A DNA stretch of 64,000 nt from Verrucomicrobiota bacterium (GCA_003218375.1 QHNH01000029.1:35981-99980), one strand, 5' to 3'. Positions 7,389 through 17,029 are shown, numbered from the stretch's first letter. Translations and numbers: made by a program. Notes: a model not told the origin generated them from the letters alone.

Positions 7389-9359
7389 ATGCTTCGGGCT
7401 TTTCCCACCGCCGTCATTGAGAATTTGCAGCCGCTCGTGGATGGCGGGCGCTACATGGTCAAACGTGTGGTCGGCGACGATCTCGCGGTCGAGGCGGATG
7501 TTTTCAAGGATGGCCACGATGTCGTCGCGGCTGCGTTGAAATGGAGAAAACTCGGCGAGACGGCCTGGCACGAAACCCCGATGGCACACGTCGATAACGA
7601 TCGCTGGCGCGGCGTCTGCACCCTCTACGAAAACGCGATCTACGAATACACGGTCGAAGCCTGGACCGATCTGTTCCGCGGCTGGCAACACGAGTTTGCG
7701 GCGAAGTTCGAAGCGGGCATCGCGAATCTCTCCAGCGAGATCCTGGAGGGCGCGGCCTTGCTCGATGACGCGGCGGCGCGCGCGGCGAATTTTGCTGACG
7801 CCGATCGGTTGCGCGATCTGGCGATCACGATGCGGGCGGCCGCGCCCGCCGAAGTAAACGAGATCGCGCATTCCGGTGAGCTGGAAGTGCTGATGGCTAC
7901 GTATCCCGACCGCGCGAGCTCCACCCAGTACGGCCCGGCGCCGCGCGTGGGGGTGGACCGAAAGGAAGCGCGCACTGCCGCCTGGTATGAATTTTTTCCC
8001 CGCTCCGCCGAAGGCCTGCCCGATCGCGGCTCGACCTTTCGCGAGTGCCTGCCCCGCGTGGATGACGCGAAGGCGATGGGATTCGACGTGATCTATTTTC
8101 CGCCGATCCATCCCATCGGGAACACGAATCGCAAAGGCCGCAACAATTCCGTCACCTGCGAGCCCGGCGAACCCGGCGTGCCGTACGCGATTGGGAGCGA
8201 ATGGGGCGGGCACAAGGCGATCGAACCGGCGCTCGGCAGTTTCGAGGATTTCGCCTGGCTCGATAACGAAATCCGGAGCCGCGGGATGGAGATCGCGCTC
8301 GATTTCGCCATCAATTGTTCGCCGGACCACCCCTATGTCCGGGAACATCCGGAATGGTTCTACAAGCGCCCTGATGGCACGATCAAATACGCGGAGAATC
8401 CGCCGAAGAAATACGAAGACATTTATCCGCTGAATTTCCGTTGCGAGAATTGGCGGGCGCTCTGGGAAGAGATGAAAAGCATCATTCTCTTCTGGGCCGA
8501 GCGCGGGGTCCGCATTTTCCGGGTGGACAATCCGCACACCAAGCCGGTCGCGTTCTGGGAATTTCTTATCAGCGGTGTCCGCGCCCAATATCCGGACACG
8601 ATCTTCTTGTCGGAAGCCTTCACCAAACCAAAGATGATGAAGGCGCTGGCTAAGGCCGGGTTCAACCAGAGCTATACCTATTTCACCTGGCGCACGGCCA
8701 AGGCTGAGCTGACCGAGTATTTCACCGAGCTGACCCAGACCGACATGCGCGAATATTTTCGCGGCAATCTTTTCACAAACACGCCGGACATCCTGCCGTT
8801 TCATTTACAGGAAGGCGGCCGGCCGATGTTCATGATCCGGTCGGTCCTGGCCGCGACGCTCTCCAGCGTCTACGGGATCTACAGCGGTTTCGAGTTATGC
8901 GAGAACCCCGCCGTGCCCGGTCGCGAGGAATACCTCGATTCGGAAAAGTACCAATTCAAGGAACGCGATTGGGACGCGCCTGGGAACATCAAGGCCTGGA
9001 TCGCGCAGGTGAACCGGATCCGGAAAGAAAACCGCGCCCTGCATTTTTACGATAACCTCCGTTTCTACCGCGCCGATAATCCCGCGATCCTTTGTTACGC
9101 CAAGATGACCGAGGCGCGCGACAACATCATCCTCGTCGTCGTTAATCTCGATCCCGTCCGGTCGCAGAACTCCTACGTTTACATCCCGCTCTCCGAATTC
9201 GGCCCGATGGATTCGGACGTTTACCAGGTCCACGATCTCCTGACCGACGCCCGCTACCTCTGGCGCGGCGAACGGAATTACATCGAGCTCAACCCTGCCA
9301 TCCAGCCCGCTCATATCTTTCGTGTTCGTCGCTGGCTGGCCGGCGAGAAGTTTGTTTGA
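7389..9359 (+). CDS. glgE: Alpha-1,4-glucan:maltose-1-phosphate maltosyltransferase
   Basis: 656-residue GH13 enzyme of the GlgE type, which transfers maltosyl units from maltose-1-phosphate to a growing alpha-glucan. Seen: the N-terminal PLVDGGRYMVKRVVGDDL region, the catalytic-nucleophile segment FRVDNPHTKP (Asp near residue 380), the acid/base glutamate in FLSEAF (near 409) and NQSYTYFTWR. ATG at 7389 gives the family-like start; a TTG at 7374 is in frame. The treS/pep2 genes that make its substrate are not in the window. The last codons of glgE are part of a direct repeat that recurs beyond the RHS cassette. Confidence 0.93.
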   Translation: MLRAFPTAVIENLQPLVDGGRYMVKRVVGDDLAVEADVFKDGHDVVAAALKWRKLGETAWHETPMAHVDNDRWRGVCTLYENAIYEYTVEAWTDLFRGWQHEFAAKFEAGIANLSSEILEGAALLDDAAARAANFADADRLRDLAITMRAAAPAEVNEIAHSGELEVLMATYPDRASSTQYGPAPRVGVDRKEARTAAWYEFFPRSAEGLPDRGSTFRECLPRVDDAKAMGFDVIYFPPIHPIGNTNRKGRNNSVTCEPGEPGVPYAIGSEWGGHKAIEPALGSFEDFAWLDNEIRSRGMEIALDFAINCSPDHPYVREHPEWFYKRPDGTIKYAENPPKKYEDIYPLNFRCENWRALWEEMKSIILFWAERGVRIFRVDNPHTKPVAFWEFLISGVRAQYPDTIFLSEAFTKPKMMKALAKAGFNQSYTYFTWRTAKAELTEYFTELTQTDMREYFRGNLFTNTPDILPFHLQEGGRPMFMIRSVLAATLSSVYGIYSGFELCENPAVPGREEYLDSEKYQFKERDWDAPGNIKAWIAQVNRIRKENRALHFYDNLRFYRADNPAILCYAKMTEARDNIILVVVNLDPVRSQNSYVYIPLSEFGPMDSDVYQVHDLLTDARYLWRGERNYIELNPAIQPAHIFRVRRWLAGEKFV

Positions 9360-9372
9360 ACGGCACTCGCGG
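9351..9372 (+). repeat. Left copy of the 22-bp direct repeat flanking the RHS cassette
   Basis: TTTGTTTGAACGGCACTC followed by G-CGG; identical to 16157-16178 except for one base. It includes the last codons and stop of glgE. Possible attachment or duplication site. Confidence 0.6.
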
Positions 9373-9474
9373 TGGAACCCGTCAACAATATTGCCGAGAT
9401 TCCAAGACTGACCCTACTGCTCCCCGTAGCAAAGCTGGGCGTTGCTTGTTCCGTTGGCCGCATTGGTCAGGCCC

Positions 9475-10107
9475 TTATCTCCCTTTCTTCTTTCGGCCGA
9501 GGCCGTCAAAGTTTTCGCCTTCTGCATAGTCCACGCTAAACCAACGCTTGCCATCTCCCGTCCACCCGGCGTAGATAATGACGCAATCGAATGTCTCCGC
9601 TACCTGATCCAGCGCCTCTTCCATTGTCACGTTCTTAATCGCCGCCGGCAAATGAGGGAGGGGGCGATCGGGATCGGGCATTTGAATGTATGAAGGCAAG
9701 ATTGTTGCCGGCTGTCGCAAGCCGAGTTCGCCCAGTTTAGCTTGGATCTCTTTCGTCCGCGTGATCGCATTGATTGCATCAATGGCATTATATCTTTCGA
9801 TAGTCTTAAAAGAAACCAGATTGATCTTTGTGGTCAGCAGTTCGGCGCTTACATCGCCCACAAGTACTCTAAGCTGTCCCGCTTTTCCTCGCCAGATCGT
9901 CACTTTCTTGCTCTCTGCCAGGAGATAGCTCACTCGAGACGGATCAGCAGATTTAAGAAAATTCAGAAGCTTCTTCTCTCGGATGTCTTCGCTGGACTGA
10001 CTGGATGCTCGCGACTCATCCTGCCTTGTTCGTGGGCTCTCGCCGATCGCGACTTGCGAGTCGACAATGAACATCAGCGCGAGGAGATAAGAGTATTGAC
10101 GCTTCAT
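9475..10107 (-). CDS. Exported protein of unknown function, last gene of the RHS cassette
   Basis: 210 residues from the ATG at 10107 (a start five codons earlier would overlap the RHS gene). An N-terminal hydrophobic segment suggests a signal peptide. The C-terminal part (IKNVTMEEALDQVAETFDCV) resembles the short STN-like domain found before secretin and TonB proteins, but only weakly. It lies 8 nt after the RHS stop on the same strand, so it is probably co-transcribed. An immunity role is possible from position but the signal peptide gives no direct support. No family is recognised. Confidence 0.7.
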   Translation of the reverse strand: MKRQYSYLLALMFIVDSQVAIGESPRTRQDESRASSQSSEDIREKKLLNFLKSADPSRVSYLLAESKKVTIWRGKAGQLRVLVGDVSAELLTTKINLVSFKTIERYNAIDAINAITRTKEIQAKLGELGLRQPATILPSYIQMPDPDRPLPHLPAAIKNVTMEEALDQVAETFDCVIIYAGWTGDGKRWFSVDYAEGENFDGLGRKKKGR

Positions 10108-10115
10108 GTTGTACC

Positions 10116-13100
10116 CTACCATGGTTCAGAAGTTGGAGCGATACTGTTATAGGATTTTCCATCTTTGACCGTCGTCGTTTGCCTTAACACGCCTGGAAGG
10201 AAGTACTTGTTTTCGGTCCCATGCTGGAGCCACCATGGTTGATCTTTAATAACAGTTCCTGTCATGCCCGGCGAAGGGTGGTAACCGTTCCCCACTCTGT
10301 CTCTGGCTTGGCCGCTACGCGGTAGTTCATACAATTTTCTTCCGTTGGTGGTCTCCACCTTAAACTTTCCATCTTGGCACTCCGAGCTGCCGGAACACTG
10401 GTTCACCCTGACCTTTATTTCTTCCTGAGCATACCAGCCCCGTCCGTCCTGCGCCTTTCCATTGGGTTGGGTGAGTTGAACAGAAAAGATTCTGTAATAC
10501 CCGTCATCCTCAAATTTTTGGTTCCCGGTTGCGGGGTCGGTGGCAATTGTCATCGTCATTGACTTTGTGGTATCGCTGGTTGGCGTGTCCGACTTAGGTG
10601 CTTCGTTTGCCTGCCGTGTGGGCATTCCGGTAACGGTGGCACTACCTCCGCCCTCGCCGCCGCCGCCATCCATCCCGGCCGGGTGGCGGAGTTGCTCCCA
10701 ATTGTCAAAAGACAAATGAGAACCGCTTTGCCACCACATGTGCCGATCCCAAACGTAATCCGACAGTAGCCCCATCGGGTCAGTGTAATCCGCTGGATCG
10801 TTGTGGCAGTAACGGTAGAGATTGCTCGCGTCGCCTTTGAACCCGATCGGGTCAGCCTGGAGGAAGCGGCCAAGCTCGGGGGACATAAAGCGGTTTCGCA
10901 GGTCATAGAGGCCCAGCTCTGGAATCCAGCGCTCGCCAGCATAGAGATCAGTGACGTTGAAGGTTGAGGAGTTGATAGGTTGAGAGGTTGAGTTGAAATA
11001 ACTTGGGGTCCCATACAGGTCGTAGCGATAGCTCTCCAAGAGGTTGCCCCCGCCGTCGGCAATGTGAGTGGTGCTGCCGAGTTTGTCCTGGTACCAATAG
11101 AAAGTTCCATTTGCTCCCCACGACTTGATCACGCCGTTCGCACCCTGGAGATAAGAAGCAGCTGGCGTCAGACCGGACGCATACTCTTCGAGCAGCTCCC
11201 AGTTATCCCAGGCGCTGAAGCGGACCACGTTATTGATGTTTCGCGCGATCTGGCGGTTCTTTCCATCGTAGTAAAACTCAGCGCTGGTCGTCCCATTGCT
11301 CGCCGTTCTTAGCCGACTCTGGGCGTCGTAAGTGTAAGTCCAGCCTTTGTTGGCGATCAGGTTCCCGTTCGGATCGTAGGCGGGCGCGTTAGGATCGGTT
11401 TCCCCGATCGACTGCGGCATGTTGATCATGCCGCTGTTGTCCACTTCGTACGAAGTTACGTTCGAGTCAATCATCCCATCCAGATAAGCCAGGGCCTGGA
11501 AATAGCGGTGCGACCCGTTGCCCACCCCTATTGGACCACTATAAACCTGGGTGTCTCCGGTCGGAGTCGCCCCGTTGTGGGTCGGCGGGGCCGGAAAATT
11601 GACCGTACCGATGGTATAAAAGACGGTCGCGCCGGTCGTGTTCGTGGCCATGCTTACCCAGATCGTCTGAGGATAACCCCCGCTTTCGGTGAACTCAACC
11701 TGATCGACCTGTGACATCGGAGTCGCCGTTGGCGTGGCGGTAGGGGTCGCGGTCGCTGTGGCAGTAGCTGTGGCCGTGGCGGTTGCTGTCGCCGTGGGAG
11801 TGGCCAGCGGAGGGATCGTGGGCGTGGCGGTTGCTGTCGCGGTAGCGGTAGCGGTCGCAGTCGGGGTTGGCGCTGGAGTTGCGGTGGCCGTGGCAGTCGC
11901 CGTGGCCGTTGCTGTAGGGGTTGCTGTAGGTGTGGGGCCCGTTGGCGGGGTGGCGGTAGGCGTGGCCGTCGGTGTCGCAGTCGGGGTGGGAGATGGGCCG
12001 CCGGTCTCGGTGATTCCGGTGTATTGGTTTAAACCATTGACCGTGTAAGTGGCGTTGACGAGGGCCGGATTGCTATTGGTGAGAGTGGTGCGGTTCCCAC
12101 ACGGATCGAACGCGATCCCCAGGTTGTTGCTTTCGCTGGCAATGGTAACGTCTATCGGCCAGTTCTGGAAGGTTCCGTCGCGCTTGAAGGTCTTGATTTC
12201 CCGGGTCTCATCGTAATCGAACCAGTCGCCGCGCTGTTGGTCCCGGCGCACCGCTATGAGGTTGTTCACGGTATTGTAGACGTAGTCGAATCTCGGCGTG
12301 GTGCCGTTGAGGTTGTGCGTAATGCCGGTGATCCGGTTGGCGTCGTCGAACGCGAGATCGGTGGAAGTATTTGCGTTATCCCGGATGATGCGAGTGGCAT
12401 TGCCGCTCTTATCGTAAGTGTAAGTGACGATCGCAGGACCCGAGGTTGTAATCGGCGGGCCTGGGGTGGCCGGAAAGATATGCCAGAGCTGATTGCGCTG
12501 GGTGTAATCGTAGGTGAAAGACGCGCCGCTAGGATAAGAAACGCCCTGCCGGTTGCCATCATCGTCGTAGGCGTAGGTGACGGTGCGGTGGGTGTTATTG
12601 TCGTTGAGCGGGGTCGTCCCGCTCCACCATTCATCCTCCGTCTTCGGACGGTTGTCGTCGTAGTAAGTCTGGTGGATGGTCGTTTGGGCTGTGGCCGAGC
12701 CGGGGATGCCCGTGCGGATTTCCTTGACCTGCGAAGCATCGTAATAGTCCGTCTCCTGCCATGGCGTGACGCCGTCGCTCCACTCGAAACGTTGCTGCCG
12801 GTTCCGGTCGTCGTATGTGAAGCTCTGAGTAAAGCCGGAACGATTTTTATAGGTCTTGAGGTTCCCGGCCTCGTCATAGGTCCAGCGCTCGGTGCTGACG
12901 TTGCCGCTGCTGTCAGGGGGATAGGTAGCCCTCTTCTTCCGATTTAGCTCATCGTATTCGTAGGAATAAACGTTAAGGTTCTCATCCTTGTGCATCGTCA
13001 GGTTGCCGGCATGGTCGTAGCCCATGGAACGGTGATTGCCGCGCTCATCGATCTGTTCCTTGAGTCGATTCATGGGGTCGTACTCGACGAATTGAACCCT

Positions 13101-15323
13101 GTGGCCGTCATCGGGCGTGACGCTTAGTTTGTTGTTAGCCACATCGTAAGCGGTCTCAGTCTTGTGACCGGTTTTGAGGTTGCCCACCTCGTCATAGGTC
13201 GATGTGGTAGTGGCTTCGTCATTCGTCCCCGGCGCCTGCGTGGTCCGGATGCGCCGGAAATTTCCGTCGAAGTCGTACTCGATGACCTTCTGTGAAGGCA
13301 GAGTGGTGTGGTAAACCGATGACGTGGTATGCGAAAGCGGGCTCAATCCACCGCTCAGGGGCGTGTAGTCATTCGTGGTGGCCAGCTCCCCCGGTTTGGT
13401 GACACTGATGACGCGTTTGTATTCATCGTAGATGAAGCTGGTCCGTTCCGCCTCGTGCCCGCCCATCCCGGCGTTGGGATGGTTTTCGTCTGCCGTCCAG
13501 GCAAGCGTGCCGTCGGGGTTGTAAACACTCTGGGTAAAGGTGCCATCCTGATGTTGCACCTTCGTGACCTGGCCGCGCTGGTTATATTCGTATGCCGTCG
13601 CGTTCCCGCGCGGATCAATTACCATGTATAGCCGGTCGGTATTGGGTCCGCTCTCGTAATACAAATACTGGGTCTTATGTTGATCCGGGTTCGGGTCGCT
13701 CTCGGTGGGCGGCGGCCAATAGAATGTTTTTCGGCCGCGGGTGTCGTAGCGAAAATGCTCGGTCCCGCCGCTGGTCATTAGGTGTTCCGTCACCTGGCCG
13801 AAGTTGTTAGTGCTCTCGTCGTAGGTGAACTGTTCGACGCCGTCATCGGGATAATGGACCTTCCAGATGCGGTTCTTGGTATCGCGATCATAGACGATCG
13901 TATGGTTGAGCTCGTCCGTCTTGCTGATCAGGTAATAAGGAAACTGATGATTGGAGTAGTCATAGAAGATTGAGGCGGTCTCTCCAGCGGCATTTTGGGG
14001 ATGAGTGACGGAGATAAGCGCGCCGGTCTCGTTATTCTTCTTGAGAGTGGTTGTGTTCCCCCGCGCATCCTTGAGAAACTTCAAGTAGTTGATCCCGTCG
14101 CCGGCGCCTGCGTAGGTGATGTAAGAGATGTGGTTCTGGAAATCGGTGTAATCGGAGAGCTCGGCAGTGTCATAATGGAAGGTTCGAGTCTTGCCATCAG
14201 CCCGGTGTTCTGTCCGCCAGGTAATCTGCGCCGATTGATAAGCCGGGTACTCAATTCGGGATAACGCAATTTCGAAAGATGGATTGGTGGTAACGTTTTT
14301 TTCCGCTGAAATCTGCCCCCAGGTGTCCGACTGAGAGCGATTCATGTATTCGTACTTGATATTCTTCATTGATCCGGCAAAGCGGACATCGCGACAGCTC
14401 TCGACGCGTCCAGGGCACATACTCCACTTGTTATTCGTGGCGTCGCCCGCGGGATAATAGGTGTAGGAGGCGGTTGTGTTATCGTCGTAATGAACCTGCG
14501 TTAGGTTCCAAAACTTTACGTTCACCATCCCTTGGGCGTATTCCGGGTCATACCCGTATGTTACAGTTTCCACGAGGTTGTTCGGGCCCGCAAAAGCCTG
14601 CACCGAAGCAATGACGTCGATATAGCTGTCGGAAGTAAGGCCGTACAACCTTTGAAAGTTGATCAGGAGAAAACGTCCGGCCGGCTCAGTGATTTTAAGA
14701 GTTTGGTTTTGGGAATCGTATTGGAGAGTGGTCCTTTGCAAGTACGGGTCAACGATCGCAACGGCCACGAGATCAGTCGCACGCGTAGAGTCTTGAGGAT
14801 GGCGAAACTCGACTTTGCCGCCGTCCCGCAGTACAAGATCGAAGCCGTTACCCACATTCACGAGCCGATCCATTGGTTCTTTGGTATCCGTCAGCGGCGA
14901 ATACTCAACGCCGTCCTGGCTCTGGAGATATATCACCCGTCCGTCGGGATAAGAGAGGCCGCCGTCCGGCCCTTCGTACTGATTTTCGCCGCCATGCGGT
15001 GGATTGGCGCCCCTGATCCACATCCCCCAGGCATAGGAATGCGACCACCCGCCGCCATCGCCAAAAGCGCCGCTCACTCCCCGGGTGTTGAGCACGCGCG
15101 TCCACTTGAGGGGATAAGCACCGACAGCTCCGGTGACGGTGAGATCGTCGATAAATCTTTTTGAATTACCCGTGTAAGGATCATACGACCCGGCGGTGGT
15201 GACGCTGCCATTGTGCTCGCCCGTTACACCGGTGGGATTATCGTTGCCGACTTCGGCGCACAGATGCGTGGCGACCGAAGAAATCGAGAGGACCAAGCCG
15301 AATAGCCGAAAGTAACGTTTCAT
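10116..15323 (-). CDS. Secreted RHS-repeat protein with PT-rich linker, chitobiase-like insert and unique C-terminal tip
   Basis: 1735 residues with a signal peptide. Dozens of YD/RHS repeats (YxYDxxGN type) build the shell, which closes at the RHS core near residues 1440-1516 (YDLRNRFMSPELGRF, then DPIGF, then DPMGL). Inside the repeat region, about residues 1110-1201 form a Pro-Thr-Ala tract, followed to about 1293 by a segment resembling the chitobiase/hexosaminidase C-terminal domain (ATVFYTIG, then a YSGPI motif). The last 220 residues differ from the shell and match no toxin I recognise; this is where polymorphic-toxin tips sit. The cassette has lower GC than its neighbours. It sits between two small exported proteins on the same strand. 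Confidence 0.92.
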   Translation of the reverse strand: MKRYFRLFGLVLSISSVATHLCAEVGNDNPTGVTGEHNGSVTTAGSYDPYTGNSKRFIDDLTVTGAVGAYPLKWTRVLNTRGVSGAFGDGGGWSHSYAWGMWIRGANPPHGGENQYEGPDGGLSYPDGRVIYLQSQDGVEYSPLTDTKEPMDRLVNVGNGFDLVLRDGGKVEFRHPQDSTRATDLVAVAIVDPYLQRTTLQYDSQNQTLKITEPAGRFLLINFQRLYGLTSDSYIDVIASVQAFAGPNNLVETVTYGYDPEYAQGMVNVKFWNLTQVHYDDNTTASYTYYPAGDATNNKWSMCPGRVESCRDVRFAGSMKNIKYEYMNRSQSDTWGQISAEKNVTTNPSFEIALSRIEYPAYQSAQITWRTEHRADGKTRTFHYDTAELSDYTDFQNHISYITYAGAGDGINYLKFLKDARGNTTTLKKNNETGALISVTHPQNAAGETASIFYDYSNHQFPYYLISKTDELNHTIVYDRDTKNRIWKVHYPDDGVEQFTYDESTNNFGQVTEHLMTSGGTEHFRYDTRGRKTFYWPPPTESDPNPDQHKTQYLYYESGPNTDRLYMVIDPRGNATAYEYNQRGQVTKVQHQDGTFTQSVYNPDGTLAWTADENHPNAGMGGHEAERTSFIYDEYKRVISVTKPGELATTNDYTPLSGGLSPLSHTTSSVYHTTLPSQKVIEYDFDGNFRRIRTTQAPGTNDEATTTSTYDEVGNLKTGHKTETAYDVANNKLSVTPDDGHRVQFVEYDPMNRLKEQIDERGNHRSMGYDHAGNLTMHKDENLNVYSYEYDELNRKKRATYPPDSSGNVSTERWTYDEAGNLKTYKNRSGFTQSFTYDDRNRQQRFEWSDGVTPWQETDYYDASQVKEIRTGIPGSATAQTTIHQTYYDDNRPKTEDEWWSGTTPLNDNNTHRTVTYAYDDDGNRQGVSYPSGASFTYDYTQRNQLWHIFPATPGPPITTSGPAIVTYTYDKSGNATRIIRDNANTSTDLAFDDANRITGITHNLNGTTPRFDYVYNTVNNLIAVRRDQQRGDWFDYDETREIKTFKRDGTFQNWPIDVTIASESNNLGIAFDPCGNRTTLTNSNPALVNATYTVNGLNQYTGITETGGPSPTPTATPTATPTATPPTGPTPTATPTATATATATATATPAPTPTATATATATATATPTIPPLATPTATATATATATATATATPTATPTATPMSQVDQVEFTESGGYPQTIWVSMATNTTGATVFYTIGTVNFPAPPTHNGATPTGDTQVYSGPIGVGNGSHRYFQALAYLDGMIDSNVTSYEVDNSGMINMPQSIGETDPNAPAYDPNGNLIANKGWTYTYDAQSRLRTASNGTTSAEFYYDGKNRQIARNINNVVRFSAWDNWELLEEYASGLTPAASYLQGANGVIKSWGANGTFYWYQDKLGSTTHIADGGGNLLESYRYDLYGTPSYFNSTSQPINSSTFNVTDLYAGERWIPELGLYDLRNRFMSPELGRFLQADPIGFKGDASNLYRYCHNDPADYTDPMGLLSDYVWDRHMWWQSGSHLSFDNWEQLRHPAGMDGGGGEGGGSATVTGMPTRQANEAPKSDTPTSDTTKSMTMTIATDPATGNQKFEDDGYYRIFSVQLTQPNGKAQDGRGWYAQEEIKVRVNQCSGSSECQDGKFKVETTNGRKLYELPRSGQARDRVGNGYHPSPGMTGTVIKDQPWWLQHGTENKYFLPGVLRQTTTVKDGKSYNSIAPTSEPW
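11722..11995 (-). repeat. Low-complexity tract encoding the Pro-Thr-Ala linker
   Basis: About 90 codons built from repeated ACN-GCN-ACN-CCN units (threonine, alanine, proline), seen on the plus strand as GGTGGC/GTNGCN repeats. It encodes the linker inside the RHS protein and is a likely site of length variation. Confidence 0.9.
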
Positions 15324-15325
15324 CC

Positions 15326-15970
15326 TTAAGGCGGCGTGCTAATTGGCGGGCTGATCGTCGGGCTCGGCGACGGAAGCGGTGACAGACTCGAAGCGGTACG
15401 CGGCCTGGCAGCGTAAAATTGGAGGAGGTATTGTTTGGGCCCGATCGTCACCAGGACTCGGTAAAGTCCCAAAGATCCTCCGGCTTGGAAATTGAACCGA
15501 ACTGTTTGATCGGCGAGCACCAGAATAGGAGCGGCGGCGGGGACTTGGACTGAATTACCGCCATCCGGGTTCGGTGCGGTTATGGCGGCAGCAATCTGGC
15601 CACCATCGTAAAGGCCAACTCTTACCAGGGTGCCTGGGATCCCGGAGCTAAGGAAAAGAGTAACGGTTACCGGTTGACTGGGAGGAATTCCAACCGGCTG
15701 CATGGTTCCGCGGGTAATCTGCGCCCGCGTTTCCGAGCCGTTACCATAGGTGATAACTACGGGGATGAAATCCGCGGAGTTCACAGCCGGCGCGGTCAGT
15801 GCCGGTATGGCGGTCGGAACGGGCGTCGTCGGCTGTGGAGAGGGCGCCGAGGGCGCCGTGTTACTATTTGGCGTCGGATTCGGGGTGGGCAGTGGCAATT
15901 GCGCCGCGAGGGACGCCACCAAAAACAACAGGCAGGAAACTACCGCAGGCCATTTCATTTTTGAATGCAT
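15326..15970 (-). CDS. Exported proline-rich protein, first gene of the RHS cassette
   Basis: 214 residues with a signal peptide (MKWPAVVSCLLFLVASLAAQ; the in-frame ATG at 15958 is an alternative start). A Pro/Thr/Asn linker, a central beta-rich region (FIPVVITYGNGSETRAQI onward) and a second Pro/Ser-rich tail ending in ISPPISTPP follow. The stop is 2 nt before the RHS start, so the two are almost certainly co-transcribed. No family is recognised. It could present or anchor the RHS protein outside the membrane, but that is only position-based. Confidence 0.75.
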   Translation of the reverse strand: MHSKMKWPAVVSCLLFLVASLAAQLPLPTPNPTPNSNTAPSAPSPQPTTPVPTAIPALTAPAVNSADFIPVVITYGNGSETRAQITRGTMQPVGIPPSQPVTVTLFLSSGIPGTLVRVGLYDGGQIAAAITAPNPDGGNSVQVPAAAPILVLADQTVRFNFQAGGSLGLYRVLVTIGPKQYLLQFYAARPRTASSLSPLPSPSPTISPPISTPP

Positions 15971-16156
15971 TTACAGGAGTCGCTGGCCATCCGCGTCACG
16001 GAGGTCCGGGTCGATTCCTGCAACTGCGTCGGCGGGGAGCCAGGGGGACGAAGTGAGTTCTTTTAGCTTTTTTTTCGCACGCTCAGAACCGCGCGGATGT
16101 ATGCTGGTCGAAATTCTTTCAACGGCCGCCGGTCACGTAAAATCGAGGCAACAAAC

Positions 16157-16178
16157 TTTGTTTGAACGGCACTCACGG
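16157..16178 (+). repeat. Right copy of the 22-bp direct repeat flanking the RHS cassette
   Basis: TTTGTTTGAACGGCACTC followed by A-CGG, matching 9351-9372. It lies in the 282-bp gap (15971-16252) upstream of exbB, which holds no gene. The 18-bp exact core is the 3' end of glgE without the rest of that gene. Confidence 0.6.
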
Positions 16179-16252
16179 CGCGACGGTCTCTCAAGGGCTG
16201 ACCGTCATTTGCAACTCTCACCCGCGCTGCCTATCGTAACAGCACTTTCGGA

Positions 16253-17011
16253 ATGAATAATTTCTCGCTGTTCGCGGGTGCACTGCCGTTCCTGGCGCAA
16301 ACTCCAGCCCCGCTCGTCCCCGATTTGCCGCGCACTAAATCGATTCTCGATACTCTGATCGCCGCCGGGCCGGTCATGTACGTCCTGCTCGCGATGTCTA
16401 TCATCCTGGTGATGCTGTTGGTCACTTATCTCCTCACAATTCGTCGCGGCGCGGTCGTCTCCAGCGGGTTCATGGCGACGGCGGATGCGCTCCTGCGCAA
16501 GCGCGATTATCTCGGGCTCCTCGCCGTTTCCAACCGCCACGGCGAAGCGATCGCCCGCGTCGTCCAGAAGGTGCTCGATTTCACGACGAAGAATCCCAGC
16601 GCCGATTTCGCCCAGGTGCGCGAGATCGCGGAGACGGAAGGAACCCGGGTGGCTTCCAGTCTGAACCATCGCGTCATTTATCTCGCCGATATCGGGATGA
16701 TCGCACCGATGCTCGGATTGCTCGGCACGGTTTTCGGCATCATCACTTCCTTTAGCGCCCTCGGGTCCGACCTCGGCACTCATCGTTATGCGATGCTCTC
16801 GGGCGGCGTCAGCACCGCCCTGGTGAATACCGCGGCCGGTCTGGCCGTCGGCATTCCCGGAATGATTTTCTACGCCTATTTCCGCGGAAAGGTGCAGCGG
16901 ATCATCTCGGAATTGGAATCCGCGGTCACGCACATCCTGGCTTTGCTTTCGTTGCAGTACAACAAGCGGACGCCGGAGCGAACACCGGTGCTGCTCGAAG
17001 ATGAATTTTGA
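16253..17011 (+). CDS. exbB: MotA/TolQ/ExbB proton-channel protein
   Basis: 252 residues. Membrane segments are near 40-62 and in the conserved MIAPMLGLLGTVFGIITSF and GLAVGIPGMIFYAYF regions of TolQ/ExbB proteins. With ExbD it forms the proton-driven motor that energises outer-membrane receptors or Tol-Pal. It is first in an exbB-exbD-TPR operon. ExbB and TolQ cannot be told apart here, and no tonB or tolB is adjacent. Confidence 0.92.
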   Translation: MNNFSLFAGALPFLAQTPAPLVPDLPRTKSILDTLIAAGPVMYVLLAMSIILVMLLVTYLLTIRRGAVVSSGFMATADALLRKRDYLGLLAVSNRHGEAIARVVQKVLDFTTKNPSADFAQVREIAETEGTRVASSLNHRVIYLADIGMIAPMLGLLGTVFGIITSFSALGSDLGTHRYAMLSGGVSTALVNTAAGLAVGIPGMIFYAYFRGKVQRIISELESAVTHILALLSLQYNKRTPERTPVLLEDEF

Positions 17012-17029
17012 ACCGAAAGGCGCGTCTGT

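Noticed and set aside
7317..8804. Open 495-residue frame on the minus strand opposite glgE
   Set aside because: High-GC antisense shadow: no family motif, no ribosome site, and glgE on the other strand is fully convincing.
11722..11995. Possible CRISPR array or minisatellite
   Set aside because: No constant repeat with unique spacers; the tract is codon-level T/A/P low complexity inside an open frame.
12237..12947. Open frame on the plus strand opposite the RHS gene
   Set aside because: Val/Gly/Arg-rich shadow of the RHS repeats on the opposite strand.
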